Shown here: piece by piece, positions 12,137 through 22,490 of the stretch
How the letters are laid out: each line of letters begins with the position of its first letter
Numbering within the stretch: position 1 is the first letter of the stretch
Origin: Flaccisagitta enflata
Taxonomy: Eukaryota > Chaetognatha > Sagittoidea > Aphragmophora
Length of the DNA: 64,000 bases
Assembly (NCBI GenBank): GCA_965153355.1
Contig: OZ231126.1
Location: forward strand, 30,752,001-30,816,000
Direction: 5' to 3'
Position numbers and translations under genes: made by a program
Notes under the pieces: generated by a model
Told to the model about the DNA's origin: nothing
The model's input: the letters and a program-made list of their open reading frames with translations, nothing else
Databases searched by the model: none

Positions 12137-12742
12137 ACACCCCTGACATAATTAAGCGAACTGGGAAATTGATCAAAATGGAGAGTAAAAATGCGATTTG
12201 AAGCTTGAAATTTGACACAGAGATAACTCAGATATGGTATTTTCACAAACCGAGGCCAAGTGGAGTACATGCTAAACGGTGTGGCCCTGGGAATGTGATA
12301 TGGCAGAAATCGGGAAGACGATTTAGTCTGATTTTGACATGGAAATTCATTTATGAGAAAACACCATGATCTATCACTTATTTTTCTGTATGAGATGAAA
12401 GAAAACTGTCATTCCCAGGTTGTTATTTAACTGCCAGGTAAAAATGAGGCAATGGCACAGAAAGTCAGTCCTAGAGTGCTTCATAAGGTGGGAGAACCCC
12501 TGATGAGAAATGGTGGTTTCTCCAGCAAATTTGTAACTTTTGATAAAAAAACATCATTCTCATATCAATAGAAAGAAGGCATTAGAAGCCTTTTGTTGAC
12601 ACGCATTGGGCATTTTTTGAAGAAAACCTACCAGAAATAGCATATTTTCAAGTTGACTTCAAACTCTGACTTTTGGTGAGCATATTTCAAGGTATTTATA
12701 GACAAACTCTTATCCCAGCTCGCCTAATTTTGTCAGGGGTGT
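12137..12742. mobile_element. TA-flanked inverted-repeat element
   Basis: Left end ACACCCCTGACATAATTAAG; the right end reverse-complements to ACACCCCTGACAAAATTAGG. About 33 bp of imperfect inverted repeat, with TA directly outside both ends (12135-12136 and 12743-12744), as for Tc1/mariner-type MITEs. About 606 bp, no transposase. Confidence 0.8.
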
Positions 12743-12744
12743 TA

Positions 12745-13513
12745 GTCTATGTATGTATGTATACAAAAGTGGCAACTTATTTATGCGCCTCACTATATGG
12801 AGGCTTTACAGGTGGAATTTGAGGCTCGACAAGTCTGATTTGGGGTCTGATAGGCTTGATATGGGATATGGCTGGCCAGACTTAAATTTTGGGCTGGTCA
12901 GGCATTTCATGGGCCAAGAAGACATGAATGCCTTATCTTTTGCCTAACTGGCTTGATTTGAAGCTACCTAGGCCTGGTTTGGGGCTGAACTGGCCTCTAT
13001 TGGGGTGTTACAGGTCAAATTTCGGGGTTTGACAGTCCTCATTTGGGGTCTGAGAAGCCAAATTTGAGGCCTTTGAGATTTGAAGAACGGAAAATTGCCT
13101 TTTGCAGAACTAAAGGTCATCGGCCCCTTTGGTGTCGCTGCCCAAAAATAAAGTCTGGCCGAAGCCGGCTGTATGATAACGGAACCTTAAGAAGTGTCAT
13201 TTAACAAACAACATCTAACGACGGTTATGCCATCAGCAATAATGCTATCAACAAAACAACCACCAGCAACAGTTGAATCAAAATGACATTATCATTGCCA
13301 ACAAAATTTAGACCTGAGGCTGAACTTTGAAGGACGATTCTCGAATGACAAAAACAACAACAAGAGCGGAACAAGGTATACAAGTTCCCCACTCACTTGA
13401 TTCCGTCGCAGCTTCCATAATTTCATTTTCGTTGCGGGGAGGATTTGCTGATTTTTGTCCAACGGCCCCAAAGGGGACAACTTCCTGTGGAATAAAGAGG
13501 GACTATGTTTATA
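12745..13513. other. No gene recognised
   Basis: Contains a loose repetition of TTTGGGGTCTGA/GGCTTGATTTG phrases (about 11400-11560 and 12800-13080), probably a decayed minisatellite. No coding signal. Confidence 0.4.
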
Positions 13514-14290
13514 CAGGGTGTTTCAAGTGAGTTGTAACATAAAGAATCAACATATCTCTGCTTCTATGTACCCAAATTAATTTCTGAAAAAAGATTTAGA
13601 AAGATCTTGGTCCCCACTTTTTTTCATTCCAAACCTCATCATGTCTTAATGAATAGGTTGGTGTCCGTAAAATATCAAAAGAAAGGTAGTTTTTAGTGGG
13701 AATTCATCTTTTTCATACATGTACATAGCACTAACTGACTTTAACTGTTTGCTATCTGTAAACAAATTAAGCTAAAATCTTGGGATTTGTGTCAGATGAT
13801 AGATAATTGAACATAGATTGCTTATCTGCTTTGAAATAAGAAAAATTTTGGAAATTTAAGGACTTTTTTGATAGTCTTTGGCAAACATCCTTTCAGTTTT
13901 GATTGTGATTTTGAAAAAAAGTCAAAAAGAATATTTTTAAAATTCAAAAACTACCTAATTTTTTAGAACATCCAAAATCTATGACAAATTATCTGTCATT
14001 TGAGACCAATCCCGAGGTTCTAGCTCGATTTGTAAAAGAATGACGGGCAGTTTAAGATAGCTACTTTTTTGTGAAGTAAAGAAATAAAGAACAAAAAATT
14101 ATAACATTAGAAATCATATATGTTCTTTAAAGATATGTGGCTCTTAAACAAATAGACCGATCATTATGAAATTTAATATGAAAAAAGTGGGGACCAAGAT
14201 CTTCATAGATCTTTTTTCAGAAATTGATTTGGGTACTTAGAAGCAGAAATATATAGATTCTTTATGTTACAACTCACTTGAAACACCCTG
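13514..14290. mobile_element. TA-flanked MITE with long inverted repeats
   Basis: Left CAGGGTGTTTCAAGTGAGTT and right AACTCACTTGAAACACCCTG, pairing over roughly 115 bp and flanked by TA on both sides. The inner arms also pair (AAGATCTTGGTCCCCACTTT with its complement near 14187). About 777 bp, non-coding. Confidence 0.9.
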
Positions 14291-15716
14291 TATGTCTTTT
14301 CAGCTTTTCTAAGTTCTCTGGAGTGATGGGATTCCTGACTTTTCCAGCGATTTTTTTTGTGTTTCGTTTTGCTATGTTTACACTTTTAGCGCCAAAGGGA
14401 TTTAATAAATCATAAAGAATTGGTGATATAAATGTAGCTCTTAAAATTTGCAAGCAGCCTACGCAAATCGCGTCTGTTTAGCCCAATGCGTTTAGAAATA
14501 ATTTAAAAAAAACGAAGTGTTATCATTTGAAGATTGTTTGGAAATGGCAAATGCAATATTGAAACATTTCATTTAAAGTAGCATGGCTCATAGCATTTAA
14601 TATAAGAGGACATTTAATATTTTCCCATTGTCTGCTGACTCATTAGGTATGCATACGTCCAAACTGGGTAAAGAAAATCTGATCCATATGTCCCTCAATT
14701 AGCTAAGTTCAATTTTCTGCGTTTACGGAAGGGAACAGAAATCTGAAGGAAACTTTTCAATTCATGTAACTTCCTCAAACTCCCTACTGGGCCACAACCA
14801 CGCGATCAAAAATGCTCGACAGGGCCCTGTAGAATTAAGCATAGTTCATGAAGGAGATAAATGCGGTAAAAGTTCGGGCTGACACCTCACATAAAGCTGT
14901 ATCATATAAAGCACACAATGAAGGAGGAATCGTCATAGTGACTCCCGGGAAGGAAAAATACTCAAGCTATCATAAAAAATCGATGACGACGTCTTTCTCT
15001 TCCCCATAGCATCACAATCTTTGTCTGCAATGGGTGACGCCATGACAGGGCAAAACACACTTTTGACAGAGGGCTTTTGATGAAAAAAAACAAAAGACAA
15101 AACGCATCGCTATTTAAAGTTGAATAACTTTTTAATGGATTAGGCTAGAGAGATGCGGTTGGCGTAGATTGCTTGCAAATTTGAAGAGCTTTAATAACCT
15201 CACTGATTTTTTGATGATTTTTCTATTTTAGTTGGAGATATACATGTAAATGTGTGGAAACTTTTTTATTTCTAAGATAGTAGATCCTGACCCATCGGGC
15301 TCGGATCCTAGCCCTCAAGACAGGGGTGTATAAAATCGAGCAGCTTTTGATTTCTTTTCCCCCCCCCCCTCTGGTCTTTGATTTCCCTCCCCGCCCAGTC
15401 CAAAAAATCTTTTGATTTTCTACCCCATAGAGTTTAAATACAGTATGAATATAGTTAGAATAGTGTAAAATTGTGTTGTAGTAATCAAATACTACCTTTT
15501 GTAGCTGCCAACGGTGTAAAATCTTTTAAAATTTTGGTTTTTTTTCTTTTGCACTCTTTAATGTTCTTCCCCATCTCCAAACCCTTTGATTTTATTCCCC
15601 CCCCCCCCCATCGGGGGAGATACTCAACTATATGCACCCCTGCCTCATGTGTTTGGACTGTTGCAGGGGGACCCTTGGCCCCATACTCTCTATGTATGTG
15701 TATGGGTGTGTACAGT
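14291..15716. other. No gene recognised
   Basis: Unique AT-rich DNA. Two C-runs (15359-15369 and 15597-15609) lie in similar contexts ('CTTTGATTT...CCCCCC'), suggesting a short duplication. Confidence 0.4.
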
Positions 15717-16180
15717 AGATCTCGTCTAGACTTGAGATAACGGGGGCAAGCATCGTGGAAAGACAAATGAAAGCAGGGGAGCGATATTTGGAACATAGAC
15801 TAATCAACGGATGCTTAATTCCCCATGATAGCTGGTTGCCATGGAAACACATTTCCATGTATTCTCGCTAAAGTATCAATAATTTGAGAGATTTTTTTAG
15901 GGAACATTGCTTAAAATAAAATTTGCTACAACTTTCCCACAGTATGTTCTGTAAGAATGTTGCTCGCTTGGCTGTTGCTAGGGAGCGTATCCATGTGACA
16001 ACCCCTAGGGCTAAATGAGCTAACATTCTTAAGAACTATACTGTGGGAAAGTTATATCATTTTAACAATGTTCCCTAAATCTCTCAAAGTAATGTGCTGT
16101 AAATGGAAATGTGTTTCCATAGCATTATGGGCAGTAAGCGTATGTTGTTAGTCTATATTTGAAATATGCATGCGTTGTGC
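15717..16180. mobile_element. Palindromic element, truncated copy
   Basis: Starts AGATCTCGTCTAGACTTGAG. Its two halves are inverted copies (ACTTTCCCACAGTATGTTCT near 15930 pairs with the complement near 16040). Includes GTTGCCATGGAAAC at 15835-15848, matching the RFX X-box consensus. The fuller copy is at 19710-20261. Confidence 0.8.
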
Positions 16181-16262
16181 ATTTGTCTTATGCATTTGCT
16201 CAGGTTATTACAAGCTGTTTCTATATCTCTATATATGGTACATATAGCATACTCTCTACTCT

Positions 16263-16264
16263 CT

Positions 16265-16329
<65 letters not shown>
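16263..16329. repeat. (CT)n microsatellite
   Basis: About 33 CT units after a degenerate lead-in. Confidence 0.95.
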
Positions 16330-16331
<2 letters not shown>

Positions 16332-16999
16332 TCTATTGCCTTAAAGCCTCTTTGTACAGCTGATTCTTTTCAACGCTTTTTCATCACAAGGATCATCACT
16401 CAACGCATCAACTCTTACTCGTATCATGACTATTTGTTCAATTATTTGTAGCTCATATATCATCTTAGTCAAAACAAACTTCATAGGGACATAAGATCAA
16501 AATTTTGCCAAATATTTGCGGGACATTTGTTCGGATCTAAGCTTATGATTTTTTTTCTTTTACGCTAATTCTTATAAGGGAAAGTATAACTGTTTTTCCA
16601 CCACACATATGATGTATTCTTGATTAAAACAAGTATCAAAACAAGTATTTTTTATTGATTTTTTTAAAGAAATGTCGGAAGTCGTCACCATTCATACTTT
16701 GAAATCAAAATAGAAACTAAAAAGATGCTAAGAATTTTTCCGCATAAAATAAACAAGAATATAAGGTCGTTCCAGCCTCGGAAAAAAAAATCGATGGTAC
16801 ATTGTCCTTCTTAAAAAGAAAATATCTGTGTCTTTAAGATATAAGAGGTCCATTATTAATCCGTCATTGATACTTGAATCAAACCAGTCACGAGGGGTCA
16901 CACAACCCCCATCCACACCTTCGCCCACCCCACACACACTGCCACACACAGAAAATCACAATTGCAACATCAAAAATGCGCGTTTTTGCACTTTTCAAC
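16330..16999. other. No gene recognised
   Basis: AT-rich unique DNA. The ACCCCCATCC-rich part from about 16890 belongs to the hairpin-element remnant that follows. Confidence 0.4.
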
Positions 17000-17167
17000 T
17001 CGATCATGACGGACAGATGGCCGGATGGATGGACGGACGGATGGATGGATGGACGGACGGGCGGACAGACGGACGGACGGACGGACAAACAGATGGATGG
17101 ATGGACGGTCGGACAGACCAACGAACGGACAGAGCCTCTTAAAGAGTTGTGTGTCCGCAACTAAAAA
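17000..17167. mobile_element. Hairpin-ended element with GGAC/GGAT array
   Basis: GGACGGATGGATG array (17005-17110), then AGCCTCTTAAAGAG, imperfect stem AGTTGTG/CGCAACT, then AAAAA. The opposite end is probably at 16890-16930 (GGGGTCACACAACCCCCATC). Confidence 0.7.
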
Positions 17168-17273
17168 TGGACAAGGGGGAAGTAGTTCAGTAGTTCAGTA
17201 CTTCAGCAATCGAAAATTGTTAAAGCTACTCATTAAGGTCGAGAAAACCCCTGTTTCTTTTCTATTTCTCTCT

Positions 17274-17481
17274 TTTTTTGTCGCGTGCTACGCGGCTCTA
17301 CACCCCGCTTTTTCCGTCCGTCCGTCGGTTGGTCGGTCGGTCGGTCGGTCCCCTTTTTACTTTTTCGGCGGTTTTGAGCGTTTTGGGCTCACTGCTCCTG
17401 CCCAAATGCTCCGGTGATCTTCTGCATCAATGCCCCTGCCCACCTGCATGCGACTAGGGAAGCCGTGTATCCGGCCTTGAT
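17274..17481. mobile_element. Hairpin-ended element, reverse orientation
   Basis: TTTTTTTGTCGCGTGCTACG (imperfect hairpin), CTCTACACCCCGCTTTTTCC, a GTCC/GTCG array, GCCCCTGCCCACCTGCATG, ending GCCGTGTATCCGGCCTTG. About 208 bp and parallel in layout to 6706-6894. Confidence 0.85.
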
Positions 17482-17550
17482 TCTACTTTTGTGGCCATGG
17501 CTTGCTTAGCCGAGCTCTTTTTTTACTGCCTTCTTTACTTGTTTTTATCT

Positions 17551-17552
<2 letters not shown>

Positions 17553-17649
<97 letters not shown>

Positions 17650-17656
17650 CTCTCTT
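17553..17656. repeat. (CT)n microsatellite
   Basis: About 50 CT units, one interruption near 17637. Confidence 0.95.
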
Positions 17657-18576
17657 TCTTTTCCTTTTTTTCTTATCTTCTAGAAGTAAAAATCTTTTTT
17701 TGTGCATTTGGTCTATATCCGATCTGAAAAGTTCAAAGAAAGGGAAAAGCAAGTTGAACTCCAAGTCCTGATCACCAGGAAAAAAAAGTTATTTATCTTT
17801 CGGAAAATTAACAAAACTGATCGACTTGAAAAGTATAAAGAACGGTAGAAAGGCCCGATCCGCGGGCGGTTGGGCAGGAGCAGTGATGTAACAAACCAAT
17901 AATCAGCTAACCAAAAAGTGTGGCAGACAGAAGGCCGGACCAAAGGACAAACGGACGGACCGACGAAGCAACATTTACAAAGACGCGTACTCAACAAAAA
18001 AGAAAGTAATCACGTTTGCGCTCACATCTGCAACTCATTTTGTTGATTCTCCTTCGAACTCCTTCAATTAAAAAAGACCAAACTGTCTGCAGACACGCCT
18101 GAAATTCATCGGTGTCTGTCCGCCTGAATGCCTGACTGTCTGCCTATCAGTCTTTCTGTTTGTTTGTCTGTCAGTCTGCCTTAATTGGATGCACCTGTAA
18201 TTCGATTTTTGTGTTTTATTGGGTTACGTATGGATGGTCGATTGTTGGTTGTACCACCTAGATCATAAGTTGGTCACCTTATCCTTTTAATTTCATTTTG
18301 AACAAAATAATTTTGATTATGAAAAAGGCCATGAAATTTTGAAATTAAATAAATGTTTTTATCTCTTTTTAATTACTATGTATCTTCAAGCTTAAAAGTA
18401 CTAATACAAAATATAGGTTTAGACCTCATGAAGGTGACAAACTTTTGATCTAGATAGTAGACGCCAAATCCAAGCCATGTGCCAGAGAGCACAAGTCATT
18501 ACATATTTTGAAGCCTTAGTCGCTGTTACTATTACATGGTGAGGCAATGAGCGTCATTGACTTCTGCGACTATAGA
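17657..18576. other. No gene; decayed hairpin element within
   Basis: About 17850-17997 holds a degenerate copy (CGGGCGGTTGGGCAGGAGCA ... ACGGACGGACCGACGAAG ... GACGCGTACTC). The rest is AT-rich with a TGTC/TGCC-rich patch at 18110-18180. Confidence 0.45.
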
Positions 18577-18763
18577 AACAAGGCCGGATACACGGCTACC
18601 GAAGTCGCGTGCGGATGGGCAGGGGCCATATTTGAGGTCACTAGACCATTTGGGCAGGAGCAGTGAAGTCCAAAAATAAAAATCATAAAAAAAGTGACCA
18701 ACAGACCGACCGACCGACCGACCGACACAACGGGGTGTAGAGTCGCGTGCACGCGACTAAAAA
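18577..18763. mobile_element. Hairpin-ended element, canonical short copy
   Basis: AACAAGGCCGGATACACGGC, then AAGTCGCGTGCGGATGGGCA, a (GACC)n array, GGGGTGTAG, and the perfect stem AGTCGCG/CGCGACT with loop TGCA before the A-run. This 187 bp copy shows both ends intact and is the best reference for the family. Confidence 0.9.
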
Positions 18764-18903
18764 AGTGGATTTATCATTTCAGTGCAACCACGGACAATTG
18801 TACAAAGCTTTTATTATCTCTTTTCAAATGTAAAAAATATTTAATGAATTTATGGTCGTTATTCACATAAAGGTCAAAAATAGAAAGGTTCCTCGTCACT
18901 TTA

Positions 18904-18906
<3 letters not shown>

Positions 18907-18968
<62 letters not shown>
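18907..18968. repeat. (CA)n microsatellite
   Basis: About 31 CA units. Confidence 0.95.
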
Positions 18969-18973
<5 letters not shown>

Positions 18974-19024
18974 AAACACAATGTTTACTTGGGGCGCGTA
19001 ATGTTCATGTTGTTTTATAGCAAC

Positions 19025-19345
19025 TAAACCGTCTGCGGAATAACATGTTGTAGCTCTAAGAAAAGGGGGGTCAAAAGGGCGAGTCCCCTGATACCTATCA
19101 TATTAGGTCTTAAAATGTGCGTATTATCTAGGGGAACACTAATCCAGGTTCATTATACCCAGTTTCAGGTGCTACTTCGTATGTCTCCAAAAAAGTGCCC
19201 AAAATGGTCAAAATTAGCCATTTTTGACCTAGCTTAAACAGTGGGTGGCATGTCATATATAGAAAACTTTTTGTAGACGAAAACTTTTTGTGGACAAAAA
19301 GTTTTCGTAAACTGAAATCCTCAGTCGACTCGAGAAAATTGTTCC
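19025..19345. mobile_element. Deletion derivative of the large fold-back repeat
   Basis: Matches, inverted, the two edges of the 28985-31940 repeat: the ACCGTCTGCGGAATAACATG edge here corresponds to 31910-31940, and the AAAACTTTTTGTAGACGAAA to GTCGACTCGAG part corresponds to 28990-29070. The interior is missing, so the whole unit shrinks to about 320 bp. Confidence 0.7.
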
Positions 19346-19513
19346 TGAAAGATTGTTTTGGTAGTTCCAATCAATACCGAGAAATTGATTCTAAATCGAC
19401 TAACGTTTTGGCTTTCGAATCGCGTGAGGAGATTAATACATCGCGAATGATTCTGTTTATCATTTTTATCATCATGGCTACACTCGACATTGCCGCTTTA
19501 GATGAAACAAAGA

Positions 19514-19568
19514 ACACACACACACGCACGCACGCACGCACGCACGCAGACAGACAGACAGACAAACA
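19514..19568. repeat. CACG/CAGA tetranucleotide repeats
   Basis: ACACACAC, then ACGC units, then ACAG units. Confidence 0.85.
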
Positions 19569-19709
19569 AGACCGGATACATTGTAAGGCAGTCTTGGTTG
19601 AAAAAAAATGTCGCCATTAATACAGAAAAACAGAATGAAAACAGAAGAGAGAGACCTAGAAATTTGTGCTCTGCTCCAGGCAGTCACCACAGATAAAGGA
19701 AGACAATGA

Positions 19710-20261
19710 TAGATCTCGTCTAGACTTGAATATGGGCAAGCACTGTGGAAAAGGCAGATAAAGCCAGGGGGCAATATTTGGATCATAGACTAATCAAAAG
19801 ATGTTAATTCCATGATAGTAGTTGCCATGGAAACGCATTTCCATGTATTCTCGCTAAAATATTTATATTTTGAAAGATTTTTTTAGGGAACATTGCTTAA
19901 AATCAAATTTGCTACAACTTTCCCACAGTATGTTCTGTAAGAATGTCGCTCGTTTGGCCGTTGCTAGGGAGCGTATCTATGTGTGACAACCCTTAGCAAC
20001 CGCTAAACGAGCGACATTCTTACAGAACATACTGTGGGAAAGTTATAGCAAATTTAATTTTAAAAAATGTTCCCTCAAAAAATTTCTCAAAATATTGATT
20101 CTTTAGCGTGAATACATGAAAATGTGTTTTCATGGCAACCAGCTATCATGGGCAAAAAAACATCCCTTTATAAGTCTATGTTTCAAATATCACTTGCTTT
20201 GCTTCATTTGTTTTTCTACAATGCTTGCCCCCGTTATCTCTAGTCTAGACGAGATCTACTG
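19710..20261. mobile_element. ~550 bp palindromic (fold-back) element
   Basis: Left AGATCTCGTCTAGACTTG and right CTAGTCTAGACGAGATCT are inverted, and pairing continues inward almost to the centre near 19990 (CGCTCGTTTGGC against its complement). X-box-like sites GTTGCCATGGAAAC (19821-19834) and GTTGCCATGAAAAC on the minus strand (20127-20140) lie in the arms. GTTGCTAGG and CTTAGCAAC flank the centre. Non-coding. A related truncated copy is at 15717-16180. Confidence 0.85.
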
Positions 20262-20272
20262 TATAAAGTAGA

Positions 20273-20492
20273 GAATGGAAGTTTATATCAATACAATTAG
20301 CCTCATCAGAGCGATTTTGGAATTTCATTCCCAGTAAAAAATTATAACAAAAAAACTTATAAAAAATTGCACTTTTAGCATTATTTAAAAAGTGTTAATT
20401 TTGGCTAGTTTTTAAGCTGTAACTTTTTACTGAGATTGAAATTCCAAAATCGCTCTGATGAGGCTAATTGTATTGATGTAAGCTTCCATTCC
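20273..20492. mobile_element. MITE with ~68 bp inverted repeats
   Basis: GAATGGAAGTTTATATCAAT at the left pairs with ATTGATGTAAGCTTCCATTC at the right. The arms share AATTAGCCTCATCAGAGCG and its complement. About 220 bp, with a short AT-rich loop. Confidence 0.85.
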
Positions 20493-20594
20493 CTTTCTTA
20501 TATGCCTTTCATCATTCAGCGACTGCGGCTGTAGGGGGGGGTGCTACAGTTTTTGGGGGGTTAACTTCTTGTACTTCACTTTCGTCTGTAAGTG

Positions 20595-20655
20595 TTATGG
20601 ACCGTCGGACCGACCGACCGACCAATATAGCAAGGTGTAGTCGCGACTAAAAAGA
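20595..20655. mobile_element. Hairpin-ended element fragment
   Basis: (GACC)n, AGCAAGGTGTAG and a collapsed hairpin TCGCGACTAAAAA. It is followed by GCCCCTGCCCACCCGCACG from another copy. Confidence 0.6.
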
Positions 20656-21167
20656 AAGATGCCCCTGCCCACCCGCACGCAACAGATTAGTCTCGCTTAC
20701 TCAATCTCATTATACATGCATATGAAGCATTCAAATTATGAATGCCCTTTTATTTCCATGTCTAAATATCTGTTTCCGTCGCTTATTAGTATCGGTCACA
20801 CAACTCTATAAGAGGCTTTGTCCGTTTGTTGGTCCATCTGTTGGTCCGTGATGATTGCGTTGAAAAGTGTGAAAACGCGAACTTATGACACTGCAGTTAT
20901 GATTGTCCATGTGTGTAAAAGAGCATGAAATGAAAAAGGGTGTGAATGGGGGTTGTATACCTCTGCTTACCAGTCAAACAAAAACAATTAAAAACATGAC
21001 ACCGTGTCAGTTGTTTAAGAAAGCATAAAAATCTTGAGAGCATTTTCAATTCGTAACAAAACGTCACTACAATCAGTACAAATTCTTTGAATGAATAAAT
21101 GGTTCATTGAATCAAATAAGTCTTTCGATGCACGTGATTCTTAATGCTTTGGGTCAGTCATTCCTCA

Positions 21168-21410
21168 TTAGTCGTCTTCGTCGAAGGATTCGAATTGCAA
21201 GAGACTACTTCTTTTTGGTGGCGGTTGTTGCTGTTCCTTTGAGACACCCTGCGGCCCTGCTCGCTGGGATCGCATCCTAGCGTAGGTTGGTGGAACCTTA
21301 AAACAACGATTGGTTGGTAAGGGTGTGTTCCGTTGAAGCTTAACTATCTTATACACATAAATGTTTTCATCATTCCGTTGTTTCTGCGTTACACCAACTG
21401 TACAGCCGTA
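21168..21410 (-). CDS. Gene B, probable 3'-terminal exon
   Basis: Minus-strand frame reading ...DENIYVYKIVKLQRN... to ...QFESFDEDD-stop. The composition is balanced, Pro/Gln-rich in the middle and acidic at the end. It stays open to 21410, where the inverted-repeat element 21411-22336 begins, so the exon edge coincides with a MITE insertion. Candidate acceptors are the AG at 21398-21399 (the MITE end then supplies a pyrimidine-rich ACCCCACTCTACCC tract) or sites on the far side of the MITE, where the frame also continues (about 22337-22375). Function unknown. It may not belong to the same gene as the exons at 24.4-28.9 kb. Confidence 0.5.
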   Translation of the reverse strand, partial: YGCTVGVTQKQRNDENIYVYKIVKLQRNTPLPTNRCFKVPPTYARMRSQRAGPQGVSKEQQQPPPKRSSLLQFESFDEDD

Positions 21411-22336
21411 GGGTAGAGTGGGGTAAAATGGGTCAGCGGGGTAAAATGGGTCACTTAACTTTTATTTAAATTCTGAAATAATCTAGTGAAATAAAGCGAA
21501 TTTTTCATCTGTCATGAAAAGAAGGATGCCTTGTGGTACTCCAAGACAAACATTTGCCCCATTTCTTAAATGCACTGATGCGTAATGCAATACAATGTAA
21601 TATTTACAAATGAAAAATTTCGGCGTTGCTGGTCATGAAACCAACTTCTGGTTGCCGTGGAGACCAAATGGAGAAAGAAAATCATTGCCCATCACCTACA
21701 TACTACGGATGGGTGGTCAAACGTGGACAGTGATGTTTTTCAGTTTTTATCTATATTTAGCTAAAAAATTACTTTTTAGTAATGTGGGGTAAAATGGGTC
21801 ACCCTGCTAAAATCACCAAATTTTCGGCAAAAAGCTTGCTATCCCTGCTCTTTGGTTAAAGGACGTGATATAAAGCTAATTTTTCCCATTTTCATATTTT
21901 TCCATCCTTTTTTTAAAGCTTTTTAATTAAAATTTCTGAATTGATGTCAAAACATCATTTGCATATCATTTTATTCAAAACTCAACAATATTTGCCATTT
22001 GATAATACTTTTGGCTCAACTTAAGTATAAAACTATTCTTTTTTTACTAATACGTAAGAATTGATCACTTGAGATAAAAAAATTGTGGATATTACTGAAA
22101 AAAAATTAGGTGACCCACTTTACCCCACCTGGGTGAGGTAAAATGGGTTACTTACCCGTTCACAAAAAAGAGGGCTGCCCCCTACACTGATCTTTTTGGA
22201 GGCAATTTCTTTTTTCGTGGTAGTAGGGGAAACACACAACGTCCATAACCATCTGTAAAATTCTTCATTTTTTAAATAAATTACGCGATATCAAAAAAAC
22301 ATTCGAAAAAGTGACCCATTTTACCCCACTTCACCC
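21411..22336. mobile_element. TA-flanked MITE, GGGTAGAGTGGGG ends
   Basis: Left GGGTAGAGTGGGGTAAAATG and right (reverse complement) GGGTGAAGTGGGGTAAAATG, with TA duplicated outside (21409-21410 and 22337-22338). The GGGGTAAAATGGGTCA motif also recurs inside (21437, 21783, 22134). About 926 bp without transposase. It sits in or at the edge of the terminal exon of minus-strand gene B. Confidence 0.85.
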
Positions 22337-22490
22337 TATTTCCTGTAATTACCGCCCGGGCGCTTTTGAAAATGAAATGAAACATTGTTATTTTCAACTT
22401 GCAATTTGCGGCCCCCATTCATATATATAATATGATTCACCTCGACTGTAACATATCATGACGGCATTTTATGATGATTGATGCCCGGGA

